From NCBI GenBank assembly GCA_913058135.1, contig CAJXPR010000009.1, positions 1 to 56,857 of the forward strand: a stretch of DNA of 56,857 bases. The letters run 5' to 3'. The notes under the pieces were generated by a model. It was given only the letters and a program-made list of their open reading frames with translations. It was not told the DNA's origin and made no database searches. This document shows, piece by piece, positions 34,551 through 43,526 of the stretch. The translations under genes were made by a program, and so were the position numbers. Numbering within the stretch: position 1 is the stretch's first letter; every line of letters starts with the position of its first letter. This DNA comes from an uncultured Gammaproteobacteria bacterium (GTDB lineage: Bacteria > Pseudomonadota > Gammaproteobacteria > Pseudomonadales > Pseudohongiellaceae).

Positions 34551-36137
34551 TTAGGGGTTGATATCCGAGTGTGACGCATGATCCACCTGTTTGACAAACC
34601 AGGCCATGAATCGTGCCATGCGCTCCATCCCCGGAACCGAAATCGCGTCAGCAACCTCGCCACTGGTATGGTACAGAGGAGGCGCCTGCATGGTGGTGAC
34701 AATAGGGACACCGGCTTCGCGATAGCCGCCACCTTCACCGCTGGCCATGGTTGAATTGCCGGACACAAAATTGGTGCCGTAGCGTTGCACACCCTGATCA
34801 AACAGGTCCTGCAAAAACCCGGATTCATTGGTGATGCCCGCCACAATCGGGGCCTCGCCAGAGTCGGCAATAAACTCGCGATAACCATCCGGCAGCACGC
34901 TGCGGGCGGGCGAGAAATTGCGTTGGGCCACGTGCTCCAGATTAAAAATCAGCACACTACTATCGAAAAGAGTCGGATTCATAAGTACCGCATTGCGTGG
35001 GCCGTTCAGGCCGGTAGTATGATGGCCGGCGCTGGCGACCAGTACCAGGGTCCGGTTCAGCTCAATGTCCGGACGGCTGAAGTGCCGGGCCAGTGCCATC
35101 ATCACGGCGACGCCATCGCCATTGTCACCCGCGCCATCGTACCAAGCATCCAGGTGCGCGTTTAGCACGATGGTTTCAGTCGATGTGCCGGGGATGACAG
35201 CGATGACATTTTGTCCGGTTAATTGGCTGTGCTGGTTCGCCTCCAGCGACAGTCGGGCGCGTAGCTGACCGTCGTGTCCGTGGTTGGCTGCGGCGTCGAG
35301 CACCCGGGTCAGAAACACACCATCGCGACCGCCTATGTTAAAACAAGGGCCGCCACAATTGGCCAGGTCACGTGCCATTTCATTACCGGGCTGGTCAATG
35401 ATATTGATCACGGCAACAGCGCCACGTGCCATCAAATCCTGGGCCCGGGGCACAGCGGCACTACGCTCGAAGACCAGGTGAGCCTGCGGTGTGATGTGCT
35501 GGATGGCTATCTTGCCGCGTACATCCATGTGTGTCAGCTCCGCCGGGCGTGCGGTACCGACATAGATCAGTGGCGCCTCCAGCATCCCGTCGGTAATCTG
35601 CGAAGGCGCCAGTGCGACCGCTGTGGTCAACACCACGTCGTCACTGCCGGGCTGGGCGAGACTGTCTCCCAACAGTCGTACCTCCCATTCTACGGGCAAC
35701 CACAAACTGGCGTCCTCATCCTGGTCAAAAGACTGGATTGTGACCTGTTCGATGCCGGCATCGCGAAACTGTTGCGCTGCCCATTCAGCACTGGCAGTGC
35801 CAGAGGGAAATCCGGCAACGCGTCCCCACATCTGGTCTCCGCCCAGTTCCTGTTGTTCGCGACTTTGGTGTGAGAAGGCGATGATGGCGTGCAGGTCCCG
35901 CAGCAGGCGCTCACCACGAAGTTCGTTGTATTGCTCTTCGCCGGCAGGGACAACAGCCGGTGCGGGACCCCGGTTCCCCACAATAGCGGGTATCTGGTGC
36001 GCCTGAAAAGCCGGGGGCAGCGGCACGCCGTACCAGGGTTGATCGGAAGGCTGCGCTGATGCGTGCATAAGCACAGCGTAGAGGCACGCAGAAACCGAGA
36101 CAGCTACAACAAGTTTGGCGCTAAAGTACCTGCTCAT
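34551..36137 (-). CDS. M28-like exported peptidase with an altered catalytic motif
   Basis: A 528-residue protein with a signal peptide (cut near HASA-Q) and a PA-domain segment (about 220-310, TARPAELTHMDVRGKIAIQHI, then DLMARGAVAVINI) before an M28 zinc-aminopeptidase domain. Zinc ligands HLDAW and GDNGDGVAVMM (about 326-345) and the final YHTSGEV His are retained. The paired Glu of the family (GEExGLxGS) is replaced by AGHHTTGLNGPR, and the next metal ligand (usually NLDM) reads NLEH. It may be inactive, bind a different metal, or be a specialised clade. ATG 36135-36137 follows AAGGGGGA by seven bases; the longer frame from 36224 lacks a better site. Confidence 0.8.
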   Translation of the reverse strand: MSRYFSAKLVVAVSVSACLYAVLMHASAQPSDQPWYGVPLPPAFQAHQIPAIVGNRGPAPAVVPAGEEQYNELRGERLLRDLHAIIAFSHQSREQQELGGDQMWGRVAGFPSGTASAEWAAQQFRDAGIEQVTIQSFDQDEDASLWLPVEWEVRLLGDSLAQPGSDDVVLTTAVALAPSQITDGMLEAPLIYVGTARPAELTHMDVRGKIAIQHITPQAHLVFERSAAVPRAQDLMARGAVAVINIIDQPGNEMARDLANCGGPCFNIGGRDGVFLTRVLDAAANHGHDGQLRARLSLEANQHSQLTGQNVIAVIPGTSTETIVLNAHLDAWYDGAGDNGDGVAVMMALARHFSRPDIELNRTLVLVASAGHHTTGLNGPRNAVLMNPTLFDSSVLIFNLEHVAQRNFSPARSVLPDGYREFIADSGEAPIVAGITNESGFLQDLFDQGVQRYGTNFVSGNSTMASGEGGGYREAGVPIVTTMQAPPLYHTSGEVADAISVPGMERMARFMAWFVKQVDHASHSDINP

Positions 36138-36511
36138 GAGCTGATCCCCCTTGATGCTTAAGCCATCGATTACCCAGCCTTTCATGGGCTCATTGTCGCG
36201 CGCATTATTCCGGGCCATATGCATCGAGCTCCATTGTTATTGTTGGTTAAAGGGCATCTGAAGCTATTCATCATCGTTCTGGCTGATGACTGTAAACTAC
36301 CAGCGTTCCGGCTGATTTGCCCAGCATCGATAAGATCAACGGTAAATATTGTCGGACAGGCGGTCTGCGTTTGGGGCAACAACTCAGCTAACCCAGTGCA
36401 AGAAAGGCAGATTGAAAAGTTTGCGGGATTGTTGACAATCCGTGCTGTTCGGCACAGAATGCACGCCATATATTGCTATTCTCAGTTAAATATTGAAGGG
36501 ATTATCTACAA
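36138..36511. other. Divergent promoter region, M28 peptidase and gntR-prp operon
   Basis: 374 bases with no credible gene. The part next to the gntR gene holds a GntR-type operator over a -35 box (36428-36460). The half next to the peptidase gene is ordinary; the AGGGGGA ribosome site of the peptidase is the only clear signal I see there. Confidence 0.7.
36428..36439. promoter_or_regulatory. GntR (FCD-type) operator over the prp promoter
   Basis: ATTGTTGACAAT is a perfect palindrome of the ATTGTnnACAAT form typical of FadR/FCD-subfamily GntR repressors. Flanking bases extend the symmetry to GGATTG/CAATCC (36426-36441). The -35 box TTGACA (36432-36437) lies inside it and CAGAAT (36455-36460) follows at 17 bases. 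A bound regulator would block this promoter, so autorepression and control of prp genes by the adjacent GntR protein is likely. Confidence 0.75.
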
Positions 36512-37222
36512 TTGTCTGTTTCCGAGCTTCGCAACAGTGGTCAGACCTTGTCCGACGGGGCCTTTGAACGTATCCAGACTGCCATTGTCAAAGGGGATAT
36601 AGCGCCGGGGACCCGCCTGAGCGAGCAATATCTCAGCACGACGTTTGGCATTGGCCGCGGCCCGCTGCGCGAGGCGATCCGGCGCCTGGAAGGGCGTCGC
36701 CTGGTGGTGCGCATCCCGCATGCAGGCGTGCGTGTTGCATCTCTGAGTTATGAAGAACTCATCGAACTGTATTACGTGCGTGAAGCACTCGAAGGCATGG
36801 CCTGTCGGTTGGCGGCGCAGAACATGACTGACGATGACATAGCCAGCATGCGTGACGTACTGGCCATGCACGAACAGCACAGTGGTCTGCAGCACAACGA
36901 GTCCTACTATCAGCAGGAAGGCGATCTGGATATTCATTACCTGATCATCCAGGGCAGCCGGAACAGTACACTGCGCGATATGCTGTGCGGCGATCTTTAC
37001 CATCTGCTGCGCATGTACCGTTATCGCTATTCGGCAACGCCCAAGCGCCCGCAGCAGGCATTTGCCGAACACCATCGAATCATCGAGGCTATTGCCGATC
37101 GAGATGGTGAACTGGCAGAGCTGCTCATGCGCCGCCATATCAGCGCGTCGCGCCGCAATATTGAACGTCTGATGCTGGCACAGGCTGACGACAACCCGTC
37201 CCCAGGAGGAAACAGCGAATGA
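36512..37222 (+). CDS. GntR family (FCD) regulator of the methylcitrate operon
   Basis: A 236-residue repressor. The N-terminal winged helix has [31 protein letters not shown], and the C-terminal FCD domain has the metal/ligand pattern [26 protein letters not shown] and [25 protein letters not shown]. The FCD domain binds a small acid, here most plausibly 2-methylcitrate or a related intermediate. The start is TTG 36512, with only a distant AAGGGA upstream. Its stop overlaps the prpB ATG (ATGA), so it is first in the operon. The operator 80 bases upstream fits autorepression. Confidence 0.9.
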   Translation: MSVSELRNSGQTLSDGAFERIQTAIVKGDIAPGTRLSEQYLSTTFGIGRGPLREAIRRLEGRRLVVRIPHAGVRVASLSYEELIELYYVREALEGMACRLAAQNMTDDDIASMRDVLAMHEQHSGLQHNESYYQQEGDLDIHYLIIQGSRNSTLRDMLCGDLYHLLRMYRYRYSATPKRPQQAFAEHHRIIEAIADRDGELAELLMRRHISASRRNIERLMLAQADDNPSPGGNSE

Positions 37223-38106
37223 ACACAACACCCGGACAGCGTTTTCGTGATGCCGTTGCTGAAGAACATCCACTGCAGGTGATCGGCGCCATTAACGCCA
37301 ATCACGCTCTGCTGGCCAAGCGCGCGGGGTTCAGGGCCATATATCTGTCAGGTGGTGGTGTCGCGGCCGGATCGCTGGGGCTGCCTGATTTGGGCATTAC
37401 CGGGCTGGATGACGTACTGACTGATGTGCGCCGTATTACCGATGTGTGTGATCTGCCGCTGCTGGTGGACGTTGATACCGGTTTTGGTGCCAGTGCCTTT
37501 AATGTGGCGCGTACCGTTAAATCCATGATCAAGTTCGGCGCCGCCGCCATGCATATTGAGGATCAGGTGGGGGCCAAGCGCTGTGGTCACCGCCCCAACA
37601 AGGAAATAGTCACGCAGCAGGAAATGGTCGATCGCATTAAAGCCGCTGTGGATGCCCGGACCGATGAGAGTTTTGTGGTCATGGCGCGCACTGACGCACT
37701 GGCGGTTGAGGGGCTGGATGCGGCGCTGGATCGTGCCGAGGCCTGCATCGAAGCAGGGGCCGACATGATTTTTCCAGAAGCCATCACCGAATTGTCCATG
37801 TACAAAAAGTTCACTGAGCGACTGAAAGTGCCGGTGCTGGCCAATATCACCGAGTTCGGCTCCACGCCGTTATATACCACCGACGAGTTGGCATCGGTAG
37901 ATGTCTCGCTGGTGCTGTATCCGCTGTCGGCATTTCGCGCCATGAACAAGGCCGCAGAAGCGGTGTACACGGCCATACGCCGGGACGGAACGCAGCAGAA
38001 TGTCACTGATCTCATGCAGACCCGCGCGGAACTTTACGACCGTATTGATTACCATGTTTACGAAGAGAGACTTGACGCTCTGTTTGCAAAACAGAAAAAA
38101 TCTTGA
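37219..38106 (+). CDS. prpB: Methylisocitrate lyase
   Basis: A 295-residue enzyme that splits 2-methylisocitrate into pyruvate and succinate, last step of the 2-methylcitrate cycle. It has the ICL/PEP-mutase fold with [18 protein letters not shown], the DVDTGFG motif, [19 protein letters not shown] with the catalytic Cys in KRCGH, and [16 protein letters not shown] rather than KKCGH marks a methylisocitrate lyase instead of an isocitrate lyase. Its ATG overlaps the gntR stop and AGGAGG lies nine bases upstream. prpC follows after 27 bases. Confidence 0.97.
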   Translation: MNTTPGQRFRDAVAEEHPLQVIGAINANHALLAKRAGFRAIYLSGGGVAAGSLGLPDLGITGLDDVLTDVRRITDVCDLPLLVDVDTGFGASAFNVARTVKSMIKFGAAAMHIEDQVGAKRCGHRPNKEIVTQQEMVDRIKAAVDARTDESFVVMARTDALAVEGLDAALDRAEACIEAGADMIFPEAITELSMYKKFTERLKVPVLANITEFGSTPLYTTDELASVDVSLVLYPLSAFRAMNKAAEAVYTAIRRDGTQQNVTDLMQTRAELYDRIDYHVYEERLDALFAKQKKS

Positions 38107-38133
38107 TAACCGGATAAGACGAGGAGAGCAGCG

Positions 38134-39261
38134 ATGGCTGAAGCTAAAAAATTGGGTGGCGCAGGCTTGCGTGGACAGATTGCCGGCAAGACCGCTTTGT
38201 CGACCGTGGGCGTATCGGGTTCCGGGCTGACCTACCGCGGCTATGACATACAGGATCTGGCCGACAACTGTGAATTCGAAGAGGTGGCTCATTTGATTCT
38301 GAAAGGGCACTTGCCGACCCGCGCTGAGCTTGTCGAATACAAGTCCCGATTAAAAAGCCTGCGAGGATTGCCGAATGCTTTGAAAGAAGTACTCGAGCGG
38401 ATCCCAAAATCTGCGCATCCGATGGATGTGATGCGTACCGGCTGTTCGGTGCTGGGTAATCTGGAAACCGAGGAAAATTTCAAGCAGCAGGGCGCTGCTG
38501 CTGACCGCTTGCTGGCAATATTCCCATCAATCATCTGTTACTGGTATCGTTACAGCCATGATGGCGTACGTATCAATGAAAATACCGATGATGACTCCGT
38601 GGGCGCGCACTTTTTGCATATGCTACGCGGCGAAAAGCCAAAAGAGCTGCATGCGCAGACCATGAATGTGTCGCTGATTCTGTACGCAGAACATGAGTTC
38701 AATGCGTCCACGTTTACCGCAAGAGTCTGCGCCTCGACGCTGTCCGATATGCACAGCTGTATCACGGGCGCTATCGGCACACTGCGTGGCCCCTTGCACG
38801 GCGGCGCCAATGAAGCTGCCATGGATATGATCGAAAAATTCCGCGATCCTGACCACGCCGAGCAGGAAATGCTGGGCATGCTGGAGCGCAAGGAAAAGAT
38901 CATGGGTTTTGGTCATGCCATCTACAGTGAGTCAGATCCGCGTAATGCCATCATCAAAACCTGGTCGGAAAAGCTGGCTGACGATGTCGGCGATACTACC
39001 CTGTATCCGGTATCCGTGCGCTGCGAAGAAGTCATGTGGCGCGAGAAGAAGCTGTTCTGCAATGCCGACTTTTTCCACGCATCGGCCTATCACTTCATGG
39101 ACATTCCCACCAAACTGTTTACACCCATCTTCGTGATGAGTCGGCTGACCGGTTGGGCAGCTCATGTTATGGAGCAGCGCGCAGACAATCGCATCATCCG
39201 GCCCAGCGCCGAATACACGGGGGCTGAACCCCGCAAAGTTGAACCCATTGATCAACGATGA
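38134..39261 (+). CDS. prpC: 2-methylcitrate synthase
   Basis: A 375-residue citrate-synthase-fold enzyme that condenses propionyl-CoA with oxaloacetate. Catalytic His residues are in LHGGANEAAMD (about residue 223) and GFGHAIYSESDPRN (about 262); the catalytic Asp is in the NADFFHASAYHFMDIP region. The early FEEVAHLILKGHLPT stretch is typical of PrpC. The gene is the second enzyme of the prp operon, GAGGAG before the ATG, 16 bases before acnD. Citrate synthase activity is likely secondary. Confidence 0.96.
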   Translation: MAEAKKLGGAGLRGQIAGKTALSTVGVSGSGLTYRGYDIQDLADNCEFEEVAHLILKGHLPTRAELVEYKSRLKSLRGLPNALKEVLERIPKSAHPMDVMRTGCSVLGNLETEENFKQQGAAADRLLAIFPSIICYWYRYSHDGVRINENTDDDSVGAHFLHMLRGEKPKELHAQTMNVSLILYAEHEFNASTFTARVCASTLSDMHSCITGAIGTLRGPLHGGANEAAMDMIEKFRDPDHAEQEMLGMLERKEKIMGFGHAIYSESDPRNAIIKTWSEKLADDVGDTTLYPVSVRCEEVMWREKKLFCNADFFHASAYHFMDIPTKLFTPIFVMSRLTGWAAHVMEQRADNRIIRPSAEYTGAEPRKVEPIDQR

Positions 39262-39277
39262 CAAGGCCTGCACTATC

Positions 39278-41884
39278 ATGAATACCCGCTATCGCAAATC
39301 TCTGCCAGGTACGTCGCTGGAATTTTTTGATACACGCGAAGCCGTGGATGCCATCCAGCCCGGCGCCTACGACGCATTGCCCTATACTCTGCGCGTACTG
39401 GCAGAGAACCTGGTGCGGCGATGTGATCCTGAGATGCTGACAGTCTCCCTGAGACAATTGATTGAACGTAAAGGTGACCTGGATTTTCCCTGGTTTCCGG
39501 CGCGGGTAGTCTGCCATGATATCCTGGGACAAACGGCGCTTGTGGACCTCGCAGGATTGCGCGATGCGATAGCCGAGCAGGGCGGCGATCCTGCCAAAGT
39601 CAATCCGGTGGTGCCGACACAGTTGATAGTCGACCACTCACTGGCGGTTGAGCATGCAGGTTTTGACAAGCAGGCCTTTGAGAAAAACCGGGCTATCGAA
39701 GATCGGCGCAATGACGACCGTTTCCATTTTATCAACTGGACCAAGACTGCCTTCGAGAACGTCGATGTGATTCCCCCGGGCAACGGGATCATGCATCAGA
39801 TCAATCTGGAAAAAATGTCGCCGGTAGTGCAGGTGCGTGATGGTGTAGCCTTTGTTGATACATGCGTGGGTACCGACAGTCACACGCCCATGGTTGACGC
39901 ACTGGGAGTCATCTCTATTGGTGTGGGAGGGCTGGAAGCCGAAAGCGTCATGCTCGGTCGCGCCTCCTGGATGCGCTTGCCCGATGTGGTGGGTGTGGAA
40001 CTGACCGGCAAGCTGCAGCCAGGCATTACCAGTACCGACATGGTCCTGGCATTGACCGAGTTTTTGCGCCGAGAGAAAGTGGTGGGGGCCTGGCTTGAAT
40101 TCCATGGCGAAGGGGCTGCGCGTCTTAGTGTAGGCGATCGCGCCACGATTTCCAATATGACGCCCGAGTACGGTGCCACGGCCGCCATGTTTTTTATTGA
40201 CCTGCAGACTATTGAATACCTGACCCTGACCGGTCGGGATGAAGAGCAGGTTGCTCTGGTGGAAAATTTTGCCAGGCACACCGGGTTATGGGCTGACAGT
40301 TTAAAAACGGCGAAATACGAGCGACGTCTGAAATTCGATCTGTCCACGGTAGCACGGACTCTGGCAGGTCCTTCAAACCCACATGCGCTGCTGCCGACTT
40401 CACAGCTGGCGGCGCGCGGAATCAGTGGCAAGGTCGACAATGAGCCCGGACTGATGCCCGATGGTGCCGTTATTATTGCGGCTATTACCAGCTGTACCAA
40501 TACCAGCAATCCGCGCAACATGATTGCCGCAGGTCTGATAGCCCGCAACGCCAACAGGCTGGGTTTGCAGCGCAAGCCTTGGGTGAAGACCTCGCTGGCG
40601 CCGGGCTCCAAAACGGTAAAAATGTACCTGGAAGAAGCCGGGTTACTTTCGGAACTCGAGCAACAGGGATTCGGAGTGGTCGGCTTCGCCTGCACTACCT
40701 GTAACGGCATGAGCGGCGCGCTGGACCCGGTCATACAGAAAGAAGTGATCGATCGCGACCTGTATGCCACTGCAGTACTGTCGGGCAATCGCAATTTCGA
40801 CGGGCGAATTCATCCGTATGCCAAACAGGCGTTTCTGGCCTCGCCGCCGCTGGTAGTTGCCTATGCCATTGCCGGTACCATTCGTTTTGACATTGAAAAG
40901 GACACGCTTGGTAGCGATCAAAACGGCAATCCGGTCACGCTGAAGGACATCTGGCCCAGTGACGAGGAGATTGATGCCATCGTCAAAAAGAGCGTCAAAC
41001 CGCAGCAATACCGTGATGTGTATATTCCGATGTTTGATATTACCCGTGACGCTGAAAATCGCACCGAACCGCTGTATGACTGGCGACCGCAAAGCACCTA
41101 TATCCGCCGACCGCCGTATTGGGAGGGCGCGCTGGCGGGGGAGCGGCCGTTAAAGGGTATGCGCCCCCTGGCGGTGCTGGGCGACAACATTACGACCGAC
41201 CATCTGTCTCCTTCCAACGCCATCATGATGGACAGTGCGGCGGGTGAGTATCTGCACAAGATGGGCGTACCGGAAGAAGACTTCAACTCCTACGCCACAC
41301 ATCGCGGTGATCACCTGACAGCGCAACGCGCGACCTTTGCCAACCCGAAACTGATCAATGAAATGGTGGTTGTGGATGGCAAGGTCAAGCAAGGCTCGCT
41401 GGCCCGCATAGAACCTGAAGGCGAGATTACCCGTATGTGGGAGGCTATCGAAACCTACATGGTGCGTAAACAGCCACTGATCATCATAGCTGGTGCCGAT
41501 TACGGCCAGGGATCCTCGCGGGACTGGGCAGCCAAAGGGGTGCGTCTGGCCGGAGTGGAAGCAATTGTCGCCGAAGGGTTTGAAAGAATTCACCGGACCA
41601 ACCTGATTGGTATGGGAGTATTGCCACTGGAATTTGCGCCCGGCACCACGCGCAAGACGTTGGAGATAGACGGTACTGAGGTCTTTGATGTGACCGGGGA
41701 GCGCACGCCGGGGGCGCAGCTGACACTGGTCATCCATCGCCGCAAGGGACAGCGTGTCGAGGTACCGGTCAAGTGTCGCCTGGACAGTAATGAGGAAATG
41801 TCCATCTACGAGGCAGGGGGCGTGTTGCAACGCTTTGCCCAGGATTTCCTGGAATCAGAGCAGGCGCCGGGGGTAAGCGCATGA
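39278..41884 (+). CDS. acnD: Fe/S-dependent 2-methylcitrate dehydratase
   Basis: An 868-residue aconitase-superfamily enzyme that dehydrates 2-methylcitrate to 2-methyl-trans-aconitate. The [4Fe-4S] ligands are in TSCTNTSNPRN (about residue 405) and FACTTCNGMSG (about 471 and 474). Other conserved blocks are TDSHTPMVDALGV, GAGDYGQGSSRDWAAKG-like (ADYGQGSSRDWAAKG) and FERIHRTNLIGMGVLPLEF. This form replaces the iron-free dehydratase PrpD and needs PrpF. The frame is open from 39164, but ATG 39278 after the prpC stop gives the normal N-terminus. It overlaps prpF by four bases (ATGA). Confidence 0.96.
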   Translation: MNTRYRKSLPGTSLEFFDTREAVDAIQPGAYDALPYTLRVLAENLVRRCDPEMLTVSLRQLIERKGDLDFPWFPARVVCHDILGQTALVDLAGLRDAIAEQGGDPAKVNPVVPTQLIVDHSLAVEHAGFDKQAFEKNRAIEDRRNDDRFHFINWTKTAFENVDVIPPGNGIMHQINLEKMSPVVQVRDGVAFVDTCVGTDSHTPMVDALGVISIGVGGLEAESVMLGRASWMRLPDVVGVELTGKLQPGITSTDMVLALTEFLRREKVVGAWLEFHGEGAARLSVGDRATISNMTPEYGATAAMFFIDLQTIEYLTLTGRDEEQVALVENFARHTGLWADSLKTAKYERRLKFDLSTVARTLAGPSNPHALLPTSQLAARGISGKVDNEPGLMPDGAVIIAAITSCTNTSNPRNMIAAGLIARNANRLGLQRKPWVKTSLAPGSKTVKMYLEEAGLLSELEQQGFGVVGFACTTCNGMSGALDPVIQKEVIDRDLYATAVLSGNRNFDGRIHPYAKQAFLASPPLVVAYAIAGTIRFDIEKDTLGSDQNGNPVTLKDIWPSDEEIDAIVKKSVKPQQYRDVYIPMFDITRDAENRTEPLYDWRPQSTYIRRPPYWEGALAGERPLKGMRPLAVLGDNITTDHLSPSNAIMMDSAAGEYLHKMGVPEEDFNSYATHRGDHLTAQRATFANPKLINEMVVVDGKVKQGSLARIEPEGEITRMWEAIETYMVRKQPLIIIAGADYGQGSSRDWAAKGVRLAGVEAIVAEGFERIHRTNLIGMGVLPLEFAPGTTRKTLEIDGTEVFDVTGERTPGAQLTLVIHRRKGQRVEVPVKCRLDSNEEMSIYEAGGVLQRFAQDFLESEQAPGVSA

Positions 41885-43062
41885 GTTTTGCTCCTCAGAT
41901 CAGAGTGCCGGCGACCTATATCCGTGGCGGCACCAGCAAAGGCGTTTTTTTTCTGCTTGATGAACTGCCGGAATACGCACAACAGCCCGGGCCTGCGCGT
42001 GACAGATTGCTGATGCGTGTCATCGGCAGTCCCGATCCCTATGCCAAGCATACTGATGGCATGGGAGGGGCAACATCAAGTACCAGCAAGACGGTCATCA
42101 TCAGTAAAAGCACGCGGCCTGATCATGATATCGATTACCTGTTTGGCCAGGTGTCCATCGACAAGGCATTTGTCGACTGGAGTGGGAACTGCGGCAATCT
42201 CTCGTCCGCAGTTGGCGGGTTTGCTGTCAGCAAAGGTCTTGTCGATGCTGCTCGCGTGCCTGGCAACGGCGTGTGTGTGGTACGAATCTGGCAGGCCAAC
42301 ATCGGCAAAACCATTATCGCGCATGTGCCTGTTACCGGCGGCGAGGTGCAGGAGACTGGCGACTTCGAACTGGACGGTGTCACTTTTCCCGCCGCCGAGG
42401 TGAAACTGGAGTTTATGGATCCGGCAGATGACGGCGATGAAGGTGGCGCCATGTTCCCGACCGGACAGGTGGTGGACCAGTTGGAAGTGCCGGGCCTGGG
42501 TAGCATTAGTGCAACCTTCATCAATGCCGGCATTCCGACCATTTTTGTGAACGCCAGTGATATTGGCTACACAGGGGCCGAACTGCAGGAGACGGTGAAC
42601 GAGAGCAGCAGTGCATTGGCAATGTTCGAGTCCATTCGCAGTCATGGCGCCGTGAAAATGGGTTTGATCAGTGATGTCAGCGAGGCCATTACCCGCCAGC
42701 ATACACCGAAAGTGGCGTTTGTGGCGCCGCCCCGGGACTATGTGGCCTCAAGCGGCAAAACCGTGTCGGCCAGTGACGTCGACTTACTCGTGCGTGCCAT
42801 GTCAATGGGCAAGTTGCATCATGCCATGATGGGCACGGCCGCTGTTGCCATCGGTGCGGCGGCAGCAGTGCCCGGGACGCTGGTCAACCTGGCGGCGGGG
42901 GGCGATGACCGCACCGAGGTTGTCTTTGGTCACCCTTCAGGGACGTTGCGTGTGGGCGCCGTGGCAGAACAGGTAAATGGGGAATGGCTTGTCAAAAAAG
43001 CCATCATGAGCCGTAGCGCACGTGTGCTCATGGAAGGCTGGGTCAGGGTGCCCGACATCTGA
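41881..43062 (+). CDS. prpF: 2-methylaconitate cis-trans isomerase
   Basis: A 393-residue DapF-like-fold isomerase that turns 2-methyl-trans-aconitate into the cis form that aconitase can hydrate. It opens with VPATYIRGGTSKGVFF, the family's start, and has DWSGNCGNLSSAVGGFAV with the catalytic Cys, and later MSMGKLHHAMMGTAAVAIGAAAAVPGT. Length is normal. It overlaps acnD by four bases and ends the operon, since the next gene is convergent. prpD is absent from the window, as expected when acnD and prpF are both present. Confidence 0.96.
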   Translation: MSFAPQIRVPATYIRGGTSKGVFFLLDELPEYAQQPGPARDRLLMRVIGSPDPYAKHTDGMGGATSSTSKTVIISKSTRPDHDIDYLFGQVSIDKAFVDWSGNCGNLSSAVGGFAVSKGLVDAARVPGNGVCVVRIWQANIGKTIIAHVPVTGGEVQETGDFELDGVTFPAAEVKLEFMDPADDGDEGGAMFPTGQVVDQLEVPGLGSISATFINAGIPTIFVNASDIGYTGAELQETVNESSSALAMFESIRSHGAVKMGLISDVSEAITRQHTPKVAFVAPPRDYVASSGKTVSASDVDLLVRAMSMGKLHHAMMGTAAVAIGAAAAVPGTLVNLAAGGDDRTEVVFGHPSGTLRVGAVAEQVNGEWLVKKAIMSRSARVLMEGWVRVPDI

Positions 43063-43100
43063 GGGACCGGCTACCTGCTCAGTTGCCGGCCCGGCTTATT

Positions 43101-43340
43101 TCAGTCTGATGAGGTCAGAATCTGCTGTACAGCCTGCAGATGTTCAGCCGCCTCATGGCCGAGTGTGGTCAGAAATCCCCCGTCCTCATGCTCGACCAGC
43201 TCTTTGTGGTACAGACGTTTTGCTGCGGCAATCACTGACGCGTCAGCGTTACTGTGTATTTTCAGACCGACACGGGCACTGCTCAGATCAAATTTGAGCA
43301 GTAATTCCATTTCTTCGACCAGTTCTTTGTTCAGTTGCAT
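43101..43340 (-). CDS. TIGR02647 family small protein
   Basis: A 79-residue protein similar in pattern to TIGR02647 proteins of pseudomonads and relatives: LNKELVEEMELLLKFDLSSARVGLKIH, then AAKRLYHKELVEHEDGGFLTTLGHEAAEHLQAV. The second half looks like a winged-helix-type DNA-binding or protein-interaction unit (KGLI..DGGYLT.LG is the common form). Function is unknown. It is a single gene convergent with prpF and divergent from the DUF5916 gene. Confidence 0.8.
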   Translation of the reverse strand: MQLNKELVEEMELLLKFDLSSARVGLKIHSNADASVIAAAKRLYHKELVEHEDGGFLTTLGHEAAEHLQAVQQILTSSD

Positions 43341-43526
43341 GATGTTCCCTCGTACATTGTTATACAGTCAGTGTGGCACGAAAATGTATTGAAGGGGAGC
43401 ACTTTGCAGGCAGGCTTTTTTGCAACGAATTGTAGCCAGCTATGGGTGCGTCGTTGCTGGCCGGTTATATTTCGTAAAACCCCTACCGCCCACAACGAGC
43501 ATGGGGACAAAAAGAGAATAATAAAC

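Noticed and set aside
36182-36469. 95-residue open frame in the M28/gntR gap
   Set aside because: No recognisable motif, starts over the promoter of the peptidase gene, and covers the GntR operator.
39880-40794. 304-residue open frame on the minus strand
   Set aside because: Antisense shadow of acnD, which has all its iron-sulfur ligands.
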